A DNA stretch of 64,000 nucleotides from Alpinimonas psychrophila (lineage in GTDB: Bacteria; Actinomycetota; Actinomycetes; Actinomycetales; Microbacteriaceae), in contig NZ_JACGWU010000009.1 in the NCBI RefSeq assembly GCF_014137865.1, positions 1-64,000 of the forward strand, given 5' to 3'. Of this stretch, positions 54,752 through 63,990 are shown piece after piece. The notes under the pieces are model-generated. The model was not told the origin of the DNA. It searched no databases and saw only the letters and a list, made by a program, of their open reading frames with translations. Made by a program: the position numbers and the translations under genes. Numbering within the stretch: position 1 is the stretch's first letter; each line of letters begins with the position of its first letter.

Positions 54752-55454
54752 GGTGATCGAGGGTTTCTTGACCGCCAGCAATGATGGCGGTGGCGCAGAC
54801 GTCCGCAGTGATGATGTCACCGGCGATCACGGTGACTTGGAGAAAATCATGTGTCGCTCCAGGCCTCGCCCAGATGTGATCCCCCCGTTCGGCGGAGCCC
54901 GACGTGGCCATAGCGGGGAACTCTGGCGTGAGAGCAGTAATGGAGAGCAGTTCCTCACGGTTTTGGGGGTCGACGATTCCTGTCACCCATCCGTCACCGG
55001 CTTGGGGGATACCATGCGTCAGGATGTCGCCCCCCGCGTTCACGGAAAAAGAGGTAAAGCCGCACGACTGAATCGCGGCGGCGGCCTCGGCAAGAGCGAC
55101 GGCTTTGATTGTTCCGGAGAGATCGAGAACGCCATCGGGGCGGTGCGGTGTGAAGGCGCCGTTGGTAGCCTCGCGCCAGAGCAACGCCTGGGCGTAGGCA
55201 TCCCGCATCCGCTCGCTGGAGGCCGTTAGGAGGATTTCTCCGCGGGCGATCTGAGAAATCTCTGAGGCTTCGCGATACAAACTGAACTTTTCGTTGAGCC
55301 CGTCGAAGACCTGCTGGGCCGCCGCGATCGCCACGGATTCCCGAGCCGCGCCAACGTCCGTGGCGATGGAAGGAGCATCGACAACCTCGGTGGACAGAGC
55401 CCCCAATCGAACGCTGACAACCGTACCCATGGATTCAAAGGTGTGCACGGTCAT
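54660..55454 (-). CDS. apbE: FAD:protein FMN transferase ApbE
   Basis: 264 residues. Covalently attaches FMN to a Thr of FMN-binding proteins, using FAD and Mg. Starts FESMGTVVSVRL, has DLSGTIKAVALAEAAAAI, the FSVNAGGDIL segment, TSGSAERGDHIW (usual SGxYxR variant) and the C-terminal metal site TADVCATAII (usual ADAxATA). No signal peptide evident. Directly follows the FMN-binding protein gene, its likely substrate. Overlaps the 3' end of the P-ATPase gene by 92 bp. Confidence 0.9.
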   Translation of the reverse strand: MTVHTFESMGTVVSVRLGALSTEVVDAPSIATDVGAARESVAIAAAQQVFDGLNEKFSLYREASEISQIARGEILLTASSERMRDAYAQALLWREATNGAFTPHRPDGVLDLSGTIKAVALAEAAAAIQSCGFTSFSVNAGGDILTHGIPQAGDGWVTGIVDPQNREELLSITALTPEFPAMATSGSAERGDHIWARPGATHDFLQVTVIAGDIITADVCATAIIAGGQETLDHLTAQFAIAVLVVKSNGELLANDRFPELVAR

Positions 55455-55466
55455 GACGGTGACGTT

Positions 55467-56003
55467 CTAGCCGGTGAATCCGGCGGCATCCAGTGCCGAC
55501 TGCAGAGACCGCAGGTATCCCTGCGTCGTGTACGTTGCGCCACCAATATTGCTGACCTTGGCGGACTGCGCGGAGAGGACCTCCTGGCGAACCATGGGGG
55601 CGGCCTGGTTGCTGATACTGACGGACTCGCGACCCTGGTCGGTGAGTTTGACGGCGACGATATCCGCAATTTTGCCACCGGCGATGACCACGTTGACCTG
55701 AATAGTGCCGTAGCGCGTGTTGATGGTCTGCCCGTTGTAGGTACCGTCAGCAGCGCCGGATGCCATCGCCATGGGTGCGCTTGCCATTGGAGCAGTAGCC
55801 GAGGTGCTGGGAGAACTACTGGCGTTTGACGTAGTTCCCGTCGTGCCTGTTCCGGTAGCGTTTCCTGCCGAAGCGCTAGGACCGGACGCGACCGGCGCAC
55901 TCGTGGGAAGAGAGGAGAGAAGGGTTCCGACGCCGGCTTGCCAGCCGATAGCCAAGATAGCGACCGAACCGGCGCCGGCAAAAAAAGCACTGCGTGCTCT
56001 CAT
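55467..56003 (-). CDS. FMN-binding domain protein, ApbE substrate
   Basis: 178 residues from the ATG at 56003. One N-terminal helix (signal or anchor, about 5-25), a Ser/Thr/Ala/Gly-rich linker (about 30-85), then an FMN_bind domain: DGTYNGQTINTRYGTIQVNVVIAGGKIADIVAV. The C-terminal flavinylation motif GGATYT (usual [ST]GA[ST]xT) is followed by GYLRSLQSALDAAG. It should carry covalent FMN outside the membrane. ATG overlaps the stop of the ferric-reductase-like gene (TAATG). Confidence 0.9.
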   Translation of the reverse strand: MRARSAFFAGAGSVAILAIGWQAGVGTLLSSLPTSAPVASGPSASAGNATGTGTTGTTSNASSSPSTSATAPMASAPMAMASGAADGTYNGQTINTRYGTIQVNVVIAGGKIADIVAVKLTDQGRESVSISNQAAPMVRQEVLSAQSAKVSNIGGATYTTQGYLRSLQSALDAAGFTG

Positions 56004-57385
56004 TAGAATTCGAACCTTTCCGCGTGAATCTGGTGGTCGGGCACTCCGGCCCGTTTGGCCTCGCGAACGACGAGGTCCGTCCACTGCATGGGACCACAGA
56101 TGAAGACGTCAGAGTGCTTGATATCGGGAGCGAGGGTGGAGAGGCGCTCGCCGCTGGAGTAGGCCTCCGCTGACAGCCAGGTAGCAACGCCGCGCGGTCG
56201 TTTGCCCACTAATACTCGGAGGGAGGCATGCTTGGCAACGCACAGGTCGTACGTCTCCTGCCAGAGGAACACTTCCTGGGCAGTGGTGCCGCGCAATATG
56301 ACCGTGGCATCGTTGGCTTTCAAGAGCGGGTCTTCGAGCATGGCGCGAATCGGGGTGATTCCGACGCCGGCACCGATGAACACGGCTTTGGTTGTCGTGC
56401 GCGCGGCTTCCGAAAAAATTCCGTAGGGGCCTTCAAAGCTCACCTTTGTGCCGGGTTTGATCGTGAGGAGGCGATGGCTCGTGTCGCCGAGGTCACGCAC
56501 GGTGATGCGAAGGCTCTTGCCATCTGGGGCTGCCGAGAGGGAGAAGGGGTGTGAGACCCACCAGAGTTTCGGAGCCCAGAAGCGCCAGTTGATGAACTGC
56601 CCGCCCTTACCTTTCAGCTCGCGCAGACGACGTCCGGTCATCGTGATGGACACAACCCCGGGGGCTTCCACGCGAACCTCAGAAACAACGAGTGCGTGTT
56701 TGAACGAAAGGGTGACCGGCAGGATGACACGAAAGATTGCGATAGCGGCCAGCGTACCCACGTAGAAGGCCATCCAGTAGTAGCGAGCCCACGTACCGTC
56801 GGCGAACATCATGCCGGTCGAGAACTGATGGGGGAGGGCGGCCAGAACGGCACCGTACGACAGGAGGTGCACAAGATACCAAAACTGGTAGGGCAGCTTT
56901 TTGCGCACGACAATCAGCGAGGTCACCACGACCACGATCATGAGGGCCATTCCGATAAACGCGAGCCCCATGTCTTCCATCGTGGCAATCATGTTAAACG
57001 CCTCGGCAACGGGGTTGAACCCGGAGGTGATTCCGTAGCCAATGAGCAACAGGGTCATGTGGGCAAGAATCAGGTACAAAACGGGCTTGCCGAGTTTGCG
57101 ATGTTGAGCCAAAGCCGTGTCATGGCCGAAGGTGCGATCGATGATGGGCACGCGGGCTGCCAGCAACAACATGACCAGCAGAAGGTCGCTTCCGATGAGG
57201 CCCGTAACGATACCGACGCCGGTGGCCAGATCACGGATGTTTGTGAAATACGCAGCACCGCCGTCCGCCAAGAAGATGGCGAGAACGATCGCAACAGAGA
57301 AGTAAACCACGGTAGAAAGAAGGTCGCCGCGGCGCAGTCGAGCGGTGTGCTGACGTTTGATGCGGGTGGCGTCGACGGTGGTCAT
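56003..57385 (-). CDS. Ferric-reductase-like transmembrane oxidoreductase
   Basis: 460 residues from ATG 57385. Six transmembrane helices with His pairs in helices (QHRKLGKPVLYLILAHMTLLLIGYG, YLVHLLSYGAVLAALPH) that could bind two haems, then a ferredoxin-NADP reductase-like domain: FAD-binding HPFSLSAAPDG, NAD-binding GAGVGITPIRAML and C-terminal CGPMQWTDLV and ERFEF. Moves electrons from NAD(P)H across the membrane. Operonic with the FMN-binding protein and ApbE, the known arrangement for extracytoplasmic flavin electron transfer. Confidence 0.9.
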   Translation of the reverse strand: MTTVDATRIKRQHTARLRRGDLLSTVVYFSVAIVLAIFLADGGAAYFTNIRDLATGVGIVTGLIGSDLLLVMLLLAARVPIIDRTFGHDTALAQHRKLGKPVLYLILAHMTLLLIGYGITSGFNPVAEAFNMIATMEDMGLAFIGMALMIVVVVTSLIVVRKKLPYQFWYLVHLLSYGAVLAALPHQFSTGMMFADGTWARYYWMAFYVGTLAAIAIFRVILPVTLSFKHALVVSEVRVEAPGVVSITMTGRRLRELKGKGGQFINWRFWAPKLWWVSHPFSLSAAPDGKSLRITVRDLGDTSHRLLTIKPGTKVSFEGPYGIFSEAARTTTKAVFIGAGVGITPIRAMLEDPLLKANDATVILRGTTAQEVFLWQETYDLCVAKHASLRVLVGKRPRGVATWLSAEAYSSGERLSTLAPDIKHSDVFICGPMQWTDLVVREAKRAGVPDHQIHAERFEF

Positions 57386-57488
57386 GAGATGACTGTGACA
57401 GGCGGGTCTGAGGGAATCATTGGTGAATCCTATGAATTGCTTATGAAGCCCGTAGACGAACCAAAATTCTTTTCGCTGATCGAGAAAC

Positions 57489-58346
57489 CTAGCGAAAAAT
57501 AATGGTGCGCTGGCCGTCCAGGAGCACGCGATCTTCAGCAAACCACTTCACAGCCTGCGTCAGGGTGCGACTCTCCTCGTCTTGGCCGATGGCGACCAAT
57601 TCGCGGGCTGTGCGGGAGTGGTCAACGCGCACAACGTTTTGCTCGATGATGGGCCCCTCGTCGAGGTCTGTGGTGACGAAGTGGGCGGTGGCACCGATGA
57701 GTTTCACTCCGCGGGCATGCGCCTGTTTGTACGGGTTGGCACCCTTGAACCCGGGCAAGAACGAATGGTGAATATTAATAACGCGGCCCGCGAGCGTGGC
57801 GCAGAGTTCGGGGGAGAGTATTTGCATGTAGCGGGCCAAAACGATGAGTTCGATGTCGTGCTCCTCGACGGCGGCCAATACGCGGGATTCGAACGCGGCT
57901 TTGGACGCAGCATCCGTTACAGGATGGGCTTCAAAAGGGATGCCATAGAAACCTGCGAGATCTGCCAAGTCATTGTGATTGGAGAGGACCAGCGGAGTCT
58001 CCACGGGGAGTTGGCCCGCGCGTTGGCGAAACAGGAGGTCGTTCAGGCAGTGGGCGGCGGTCGAAACCAAAACCAGCGTGCGCAGGGGGCGGCCCACGAC
58101 ATCCACGCTCCACGACATGGCATACTTTTCGGTGACAGGGCGCAAGGCGTTTTCGAAGTCGTCACGCGAGGCGTTCGTCTCCACTTGCAAGCGCATGAAG
58201 AAGCGCCCGGTGTCCTCGTTGGAGAATTGCTGGCTCTCGGTGATATTGCCCCCGGCCGTAACAATGGCACCGCTCACAGCGTGCACAATTCCCGGTTGAT
58301 CGGCGCACACGAAACTGAGGACCCAGTGGGTTGAGGGGGTAGTCAT
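57489..58346 (-). CDS. purU: Formyltetrahydrofolate deformylase PurU
   Basis: 285 residues. N-terminal ACT domain (about 5-85: VLSFVCADQPGIVHAVSGAIVTAGGNI) and a formyltransferase-fold hydrolase domain with LARYMQILSPELCATLAGRVINIHHSFLPGFKGANPY and GATAHFVTTDLDEGPIIEQ (Asn, His, Asp triad). Releases formate from 10-formyl-THF, balancing one-carbon units with GlyA and FolD next door. GGAGG before ATG. Divergent from glyA. Confidence 0.95.
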   Translation of the reverse strand: MTTPSTHWVLSFVCADQPGIVHAVSGAIVTAGGNITESQQFSNEDTGRFFMRLQVETNASRDDFENALRPVTEKYAMSWSVDVVGRPLRTLVLVSTAAHCLNDLLFRQRAGQLPVETPLVLSNHNDLADLAGFYGIPFEAHPVTDAASKAAFESRVLAAVEEHDIELIVLARYMQILSPELCATLAGRVINIHHSFLPGFKGANPYKQAHARGVKLIGATAHFVTTDLDEGPIIEQNVVRVDHSRTARELVAIGQDEESRTLTQAVKWFAEDRVLLDGQRTIIFR

Positions 58347-58385
58347 TCCTCCAGATTATTGCCTCATAGGTGGGTAGACTGGCAA

Positions 58386-58492
58386 TATCGCAACTGGCGT
58401 TTGGATGGGTTTCCATCAGGGAGCGATTTGAGAGCGGATTCGGCCGAACGCCTGGGCCGAAACGACACCCACTGTGCCGGGTTTTACCCGGT
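58386..58492 (+). promoter_or_regulatory. ZTP riboswitch (pfl motif) of glyA-folD
   Basis: Aptamer hallmarks in order: P1 arms ATCGC (58387-58391) and GCGAT (58423-58427), ACTGGCG (58393-58399), a P2 hairpin ATGG..CCAT, the AGGGAGCG junction, and the 3' CGCCTGGGC (58449-58457). Then an expression-platform hairpin CCGGGT/ACCCGG (58477-58491) just before the glyA ribosome-binding site. Known: binds ZMP/ZTP, the alarmone of folate shortage, and turns on folate genes. Confidence 0.92.
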
Positions 58493-58512
58493 TGTCTCAA
58501 AGGAGCCAGCCC

Positions 58513-59787
58513 TTGTCTTCCACTTTCAATGAGCCGCTGTCTAGCGTAGATCCTGAGATTGCTGCCGTTCTGCAAAACGAGCTCGATCGCCAGCGTAACT
58601 TTCTCGAGATGATTGCCAGCGAGAACTTCGTTCCGCGGGCCGTCCTCGAGTCGCAGGGCTCGGTTCTTACCAACAAATATGCCGAGGGCTACCCGGGCAA
58701 GCGCTACTACGGTGGTTGCGAATTCGTCGATGTGGCCGAGAGCCTTGCCATCGAGCGTGCCAAGAAGCTGTTCGGTGCCGCGTATGCGAATGTTCAGCCT
58801 CACTCCGGAGCCACGGCCAACGCCGCTGTACTGCACGCGATTGCTCAGCCCGGCGACACCATTCTGGGCCTCGAACTGGCTCACGGTGGGCACCTCACCC
58901 ACGGCATGAAGCTCAACTTCTCGGGCAAGGTTTATAACCCGGTGGCGTATGGCGTTGACCCCGAAACATTTTTGATTGACATGGATGTTGTGCGCGCCCT
59001 GGCCATCGAGCACAAGCCCACCGTCATCATCGCCGGTTGGTCCGCCTACTCGCGCCAGATGGATTTCGCTGCTTTCCGGGCGATCGCTGACGAGGTTGGC
59101 GCCAAACTCTGGGTAGATATGGCGCACTTCGCTGGTCTCGTTGCTGCCGGATTGCACCCCAATCCCGTTCCCTTCGCGGACGTTGTCAGCACCACCGTTC
59201 ACAAGACCCTCGCAGGTCCTCGTTCGGGCCTCATTTTGAGCCGCGACGAGTCTCTCGCCAAGAAGCTGAACACGGCCGTCTTCCCCGGACAACAGGGTGG
59301 CCCGCTGATGCACGTGATTGCCGCGAAGGCGACCGCATTCAAGTTGGCCATGGAGCCCGAGTTCAAGGAGCGCCAGGAGCGCACCGTTCGCGGTGCCCAG
59401 ATTTTGGCCGAGCGCCTGATGGCAGCCGATACCCGCGCTGCTGGTGTCGATGTTCTCACGGGCGGCACCGACGTGCATCTCGTGCTCGTTGACCTGCGCA
59501 CCTCCCCTCTCGACGGCCAGCAGGCCGAAGATGTTCTTCACTCGGTGGGCATTACGGTCAACCGCAACTCGGTTCCTTTTGACCCTCGCCCCCCGATGGT
59601 CACCTCGGGTCTGCGCATCGGAACGCCTGCTCTGGCCACCCGCGGATTCGGCGATGTCGAATTCACCGAGGTTGCCGACGTCATCGCCTTGGCACTCATG
59701 CCGAACCCGGACGTGAGTGCCCTCAAGGCACGCGTCAAAGTTCTGACCGAAGCGTTCCCGCTGTACCCCGGTCTCGAGCAGTGGTAG
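58513..59787 (+). CDS. glyA: Serine hydroxymethyltransferase
   Basis: 424 residues from TTG 58513, with AAAGGAG seven bases upstream; a GTG at 58474 in frame lies in the riboswitch hairpin and is unlikely. PLP enzyme that interconverts serine and glycine and makes methylene-THF. [32 protein letters not shown], and PLP-binding K231 in [13 protein letters not shown]. Downstream folD overlaps by 7 bp. Controlled by the ZTP riboswitch. Confidence 0.97.
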   Translation: MSSTFNEPLSSVDPEIAAVLQNELDRQRNFLEMIASENFVPRAVLESQGSVLTNKYAEGYPGKRYYGGCEFVDVAESLAIERAKKLFGAAYANVQPHSGATANAAVLHAIAQPGDTILGLELAHGGHLTHGMKLNFSGKVYNPVAYGVDPETFLIDMDVVRALAIEHKPTVIIAGWSAYSRQMDFAAFRAIADEVGAKLWVDMAHFAGLVAAGLHPNPVPFADVVSTTVHKTLAGPRSGLILSRDESLAKKLNTAVFPGQQGGPLMHVIAAKATAFKLAMEPEFKERQERTVRGAQILAERLMAADTRAAGVDVLTGGTDVHLVLVDLRTSPLDGQQAEDVLHSVGITVNRNSVPFDPRPPMVTSGLRIGTPALATRGFGDVEFTEVADVIALALMPNPDVSALKARVKVLTEAFPLYPGLEQW

Positions 59788-60662
59788 CCCTCACTCTGGA
59801 TGGTGTCGCAACCGCGTCGGCCATCAAGGGTGAGTTGGCATCGCGCATCGCAGCACTTCGCGCCAAGGGCATTACGCCCGGGCTCGGAACGTTGTTGGTG
59901 GGCGATGACCCCGGATCCCGTTCCTACGTCGCAGGCAAGCATCGCGACTGCGCCGAGGTCGGCATCCAGTCCATCCGGGTCGACCTGCCTGCAACAGCAA
60001 CGGATGCGGATGTGCGCGCCGCCATCGAAAAATTGAACGCAGACCCAGCCGTCACCGGTTACATTGTGCAATTGCCCCTGCCTAAGGGGCTCAACGAGCA
60101 CGCCGCGCTGGAGCTCATCGACCCCCTGAAAGATGCCGATGGCTTGCACCCCATGAACCTGGGGCGACTGGTCATGAGCATTGAGGGCGAGCTCGCTTCA
60201 CCACTGCCGTGCACGCCGGCCGGAATTGTCGAACTTCTGCAACGTCACGGAGTTGAGCTGCCAGGCAAGCACGTCACCATCGTCGGTCGCGGTCTCACCG
60301 TCGGTCGCCCGCTCGGCCTCTTGCTCACCCGCAAGGGCATCGATGCCACGGTCACGCTGACGCACTCGCGCACGGTCGACATTGCGGCCGAGGTTCGTCG
60401 CGCCGACGTCGTCATCGCTGCGGTCGGTGTGCCTCACTTCATCAAGCCCGAGTGGGTCAAGCCCGGCGCTGCCGTTCTCGACGTGGGGATAACGCGCGTG
60501 CTGGATGCCGAAACCGGCACGTCCAAGCTGACCGGAGATGTGGATCCCGGCGTCGCCGAGGTTGCTGGTTTTCTTTCGCCGAACCCTGGTGGGGTGGGCC
60601 CGATGACCCGAGCCATGTTATTGGCCAACGTGGTGAAGGCCGCGGAGCTCGCCTCGCACTGA
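59781..60662 (+). CDS. folD: Methylene-THF dehydrogenase/cyclohydrolase FolD
   Basis: 293 residues. Oxidises methylene-THF to 10-formyl-THF, the formyl donor for PurN and Pur[28 protein letters not shown] with the catalytic Lys, [61 protein letters not shown] and [21 protein letters not shown] start inside the glyA end, so the pair is co-translated. Confidence 0.96.
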   Translation: MVALTLDGVATASAIKGELASRIAALRAKGITPGLGTLLVGDDPGSRSYVAGKHRDCAEVGIQSIRVDLPATATDADVRAAIEKLNADPAVTGYIVQLPLPKGLNEHAALELIDPLKDADGLHPMNLGRLVMSIEGELASPLPCTPAGIVELLQRHGVELPGKHVTIVGRGLTVGRPLGLLLTRKGIDATVTLTHSRTVDIAAEVRRADVVIAAVGVPHFIKPEWVKPGAAVLDVGITRVLDAETGTSKLTGDVDPGVAEVAGFLSPNPGGVGPMTRAMLLANVVKAAELASH

Positions 60663-60827
60663 GCTTTTTCAGGGTTCCTCTTCGGGTGTTTGCCTCAGAG
60701 CAAGTTCGCGGTTTGACGTAGGGCGAGGGTCATCCGGAAACGAAGGGTTACTTTAGTTGGGCCAGCGCGAATCTCGGACGACAAGATCGGTGATGGCGCA
60801 CGCGGCCTAGGCTAGACCCACTCGCTT

Positions 60828-60854
60828 GGGTGGAAATCGGTAGTTACTCCACCC
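60828..60854. promoter_or_regulatory. Inverted repeat upstream of araC-type gene 2
   Basis: GGGTGGA-N13-TCCACCC, perfect 7-bp arms, about 100 bp before the regulator start. Candidate operator or leader hairpin; the 290-bp gap (60663-60952) otherwise shows only two short ATG frames. Confidence 0.4.
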
Positions 60855-60952
60855 GATGGAAGGAGCTTAGGACAAGATGACGACCTTCTCGCTGTCAGAT
60901 TTCCTGGTCTCATGACGGGGCAAATGAACATGAGCGACCGTTGGGAGAGAAT

Positions 60953-61936
60953 GTGTCGAGTCATCGGATAAAGGTTTTGGATACCCGAACGGTGCCGGTG
61001 GAGCAACGAGTGACGAAGTGGGAAAATGCTGTTGCCAATTTTCTCGTGCCGTTGGAGATCCAATCCTCCGACATGACCGTGACGGGTCGCATGACGCGCG
61101 TGAGCGTCGACAACGTCAGCATCTGTCATTTGTCCGCAAGCGCGCACTTCGGTGTGCGCAGCGAAGAACTTGCGGCCGGCTGTGGCTCCGAAAACTACAA
61201 GATTGCCATTGGCACGAAGGGGGTGGTTGCCCTGCAACAGTTTGGCAGGAAAGTAGTGCTTCGTCCCGGTGAATGCGCTATCTACGATACTGCCGAACCA
61301 TATTCTGTGGGCAGCGATGTCCCCTTTGGAGTCGTTGTGGCGTTGATACCCAAAAGCTCTCTTCGAGTGCGGCCGACGGAGATTGCTCGAGTTGCGGCTC
61401 AGGTTTTATCAGGTCAGGATCGGGACGGAATGCGCCGCACATTGTTGCGGTGTGTGGGTGGTGGTCAGTCTTCAATATTGGGCGAGGAGTTCTTCTCAAG
61501 CGTTACGTCTCTTGTTCGTGAAACACCTGCATTCCGTCTTGGGGATCACGTCATCGACGCCGACCTACTTCGGCGCAGCAGAGAGATTATCGAGGGTGCA
61601 CTGCAGTTAGAGGGGCTCGGGCCTGATTACGTGGCAGCACTTTTGGGTGTCTCTAGGCGATACCTGTATAACATTTTCACTCCTGAGTACGGCCCCATCG
61701 CAACATATATACGCGCAAAAAGGCTTGAGCGAGCTCGGACTTTTCTGGCGAGCGCGAAAGAAAAGGACACCCCTATCGTCGAAGTTGCCTTCGAATCAGG
61801 ATTCTCCGATCCCGCACATTTTTCTCGGCTATTCAAGGGTGTGTTCGGACTAACACCATCGGAGTTTCGGACACTTTGTAATCCCGTATCTCAAGGTGAA
61901 TCAGCACGTGGCAGAGTCATCGGCGACCGAGACTAG
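60953..61936 (+). CDS. AraC-family regulator next to nitrilase 2
   Basis: 327 residues from GTG 60953, with GGGAG five bases upstream; TTG 60941 is possible. N-terminal AraC_binding_2-type sensing domain (about 10-200), C-terminal helix-turn-helix pair: LGPDYVAALLGVSRRYLYNIF and PIVEVAFESGFSDPAHFSRLFKGVFGLTPSEFR. Converges on nitrilase 2, the stops overlapping at CTAG. Probably an activator responding to a nitrile or acid; this is inferred from the pairing, which mirrors the first locus. Confidence 0.87.
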   Translation: MSSHRIKVLDTRTVPVEQRVTKWENAVANFLVPLEIQSSDMTVTGRMTRVSVDNVSICHLSASAHFGVRSEELAAGCGSENYKIAIGTKGVVALQQFGRKVVLRPGECAIYDTAEPYSVGSDVPFGVVVALIPKSSLRVRPTEIARVAAQVLSGQDRDGMRRTLLRCVGGGQSSILGEEFFSSVTSLVRETPAFRLGDHVIDADLLRRSREIIEGALQLEGLGPDYVAALLGVSRRYLYNIFTPEYGPIATYIRAKRLERARTFLASAKEKDTPIVEVAFESGFSDPAHFSRLFKGVFGLTPSEFRTLCNPVSQGESARGRVIGDRD

Positions 61937-62985
61937 TTGTTCAAAGCGCTGAGGACAGACGACCGCTCCTCGACACCAGAGATTTCGACACTGTCCACGG
62001 CTGCAGGGTGAGGCATCTGGTCCACGGCTGCAATGTGTTGGGCCGTCAGTGGCACTTGCGGTGTGCGGTTTATGCCGAATGAGAATACGTCGGGACGAGA
62101 ATAGTGACCTGCACCGTCGGCGAAAAATTTTGCAAAGGCGATAATCCCCAAGTCAAGATCTGCGTACAAAATGGCATCATCGTCACGGTGAGGTTCCGAA
62201 AGCCACTTACCGTCGGGACCCATGAAGCCCGAAAGCCCCCCGCCCAAGGAGGGAGCGTCCGGCCCCTTGGGAATATTCAGGCGTTCAATGATTTCCTCAC
62301 TGACTCGACCCTGGACCATGACGACATAGGTTTGGGCGCTGATGGCATGTGCACTTGCAAGAGTCGTGGAGTAGTGATCGAAGTTCCCTGCATTGGGATC
62401 AGCGTGGGTGGCGCTGATCGCGGGCCATGAGGCAATGTGGATTTGCTCTCCGAGCGCGGAGAGGGCATACCTGTTGAGGTCCATGCTGTGTTCAAAGCAA
62501 ATTAAGCCTCCGACTTTTGCAAATCCCATGTCAACGACAAAGACGTCTCTTCCGTCGCCTCGACCCCAAATAGTTCTTTCTGCATTGGTCGGATGCAGTT
62601 TGCGGTGCCGTGCAACGAGTTCGCCGGTGGGGGAGAAGTACGCCTGCGTGTTATAAAGAGTTCCGCCTTCTCTTTCGTCCACGCCGAGCACGACCCAGAC
62701 TCCTGCCTCACGGGCTGCCTCGCCAATCAGGCGTGACTCGTTGCTGGGAAGCTCAATCGAATTGTGAAAGAGTTCAGCGAAAAGGGGAGCTGAATACTTG
62801 GCCGTGTGTGACCAAATCCAATGCGGGTAGCCGGGAAGATATGTCTCGGGGAATGCGACCAGTTTCGCGCCGTTTCGACCGGCTTCACTGATGAGCTCGC
62901 ATGTTTTCTGGACACCGGCCTTGAGATCAAGGAAGGGTGCGGCACCATGGACGGCCGCCACTTTGACAACGGATGAAGTATTCAT
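61933..62985 (-). CDS. Nitrilase 2
   Basis: 350 residues. Catalytic triad E47 (FPETYLPGYP), K129 (RHRKLHPTNAERTIWGRGDG) and C163 (GGLICFEHSMDL), i.e. a true nitrilase. Only broadly similar to nitrilase 1 and with different loops near the active site (AISAQTYVVMVQGRVSEEII), so a different substrate range is likely. No aldoxime dehydratase is adjacent. ATG at 62985 without a clear ribosome-binding site. Converges on an AraC gene. Confidence 0.92.
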   Translation of the reverse strand: MNTSSVVKVAAVHGAAPFLDLKAGVQKTCELISEAGRNGAKLVAFPETYLPGYPHWIWSHTAKYSAPLFAELFHNSIELPSNESRLIGEAAREAGVWVVLGVDEREGGTLYNTQAYFSPTGELVARHRKLHPTNAERTIWGRGDGRDVFVVDMGFAKVGGLICFEHSMDLNRYALSALGEQIHIASWPAISATHADPNAGNFDHYSTTLASAHAISAQTYVVMVQGRVSEEIIERLNIPKGPDAPSLGGGLSGFMGPDGKWLSEPHRDDDAILYADLDLGIIAFAKFFADGAGHYSRPDVFSFGINRTPQVPLTAQHIAAVDQMPHPAAVDSVEISGVEERSSVLSALNN

Positions 62986-63089
62986 GGCTGGATATTACGG
63001 CAAGTAGCCAAAGTCCTCCTTGGATATTTGTGCACACCGGGCCCGTTGCGTGCACAGTTCTACTAACGAATGTCGGGGTTCTTCCTTGA

Positions 63090-63450
63090 ATGGTGTCAAA
63101 ATCTTGGTCGTATATGGCCGATGGAAGCGAGGTAGCGACCGTGGTTTTGCCCCCGCGTCTGCTCTTGCCTGGTCAAAAAATTGCGGATTCAAGCCGTTCT
63201 GTCAATCAATTAGTGGGCCGGCCAACCCAAATAAATGGGTTGCCGAGCTTCGGAGAGGTGAAGGTTACCGTTGTGGCAACCTACGATCTCGCGGGCGACA
63301 CTTAGACCCATGCGGTTGCAACGGCCATTTTTTTCGTTGCGCCGTGGGAAGAACTCGCTGCCGCTCTTTTCGGTCTTGTCGCTCCTGGCGCGTTCATCGC
63401 GGGCATCCTGTGGTGGCGGCGAAAGCGCAGGGCAACATTTGATCTGAAGC
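63090..63450 (+). pseudogene. Decayed C-terminal fragment of a membrane-anchored surface protein
   Basis: A frame of 71 residues (ATVVLPPRLLLPGQK... VKVTVVATYDLAGDT) ends at TAG 63303-63305. In the same frame the next 40 codons read THAVATAIFFVAPWEELAAALFG, a transmembrane segment and WWRRKRRATFDLKP, the normal end of an LPXTG-less surface protein of the DUF916 kind. TAG replaces a probable CAG. The upstream part of the gene is missing. With the flanking bases this accounts for the 465-bp space between nitrilase 2 and the gamma-carbonic-anhydrase-like gene. Confidence 0.65.
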
Positions 63451-63990
63451 CTAAAACCCCGCCTGTCCGGTGTAGATCGCCAGACGATCGCGGTAGTTCT
63501 GCGCGTTGTGCGCAATGCCCTCGCGCTCCTCGGTGGTGAGTTCGCGACGTACCTTGGCGGGAACACCGGCGACGAGCGATCCGGGGGGAACGATGGTGCC
63601 CTCAAGCACAACCGCACCGGCGGCCACGAGCGAGCCTGTGCCGATGATCGCGCCGTTCATCACGATGGCGCCCATGCCGATGAGGCAGTTGTCTTCGACC
63701 GTGCATCCGTGAATGACAGCGTTATGCCCCACGGACACGTTCTTGCCGAGTGTCAGTGGGAATCCGGTGTCAACATGGCCCGTGACATTGTCTTGGATAT
63801 TCGAGCCTTCGCCAATCGTGATGGGCTCGTAGTCACCACGCAAGACCGCGTTGAACCAGATGCCAACACTGCCGTGCAGGGTGACATCTCCAGCCAAGAC
63901 AGCGCCCGGTGCCACAAAACAGTTGTCGGCCACCACGGGTGTTCCGAAGGTAGGAACGGAGATGATGCGAGCCTCGGCGTGATCAGTCAT
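63451..63990 (-). CDS. Gamma-carbonic-anhydrase-like hexapeptide-repeat protein
   Basis: 179 residues. Left-handed beta-helix with hexapeptide repeats from about 15 to 150. The three metal-binding His positions of gamma carbonic anhydrases are kept: GHVDTG and VGHNAVIHG. C-terminal helix (LTTEEREGIAHNAQNYRDRLAIY). May hydrate CO2 or act as an acyl-carrier transferase; the Zn ligands favour a metalloenzyme. Start ATG is ten bases from the window end; GAGGG upstream. Confidence 0.88.
   Translation of the reverse strand: MTDHAEARIISVPTFGTPVVADNCFVAPGAVLAGDVTLHGSVGIWFNAVLRGDYEPITIGEGSNIQDNVTGHVDTGFPLTLGKNVSVGHNAVIHGCTVEDNCLIGMGAIVMNGAIIGTGSLVAAGAVVLEGTIVPPGSLVAGVPAKVRRELTTEEREGIAHNAQNYRDRLAIYTGQAGF

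Noticed and set aside
58162-59541. 459-codon open frame opposite glyA/purU
   Set aside because: Shadow frame; both strands' real genes have complete motifs and this has none.
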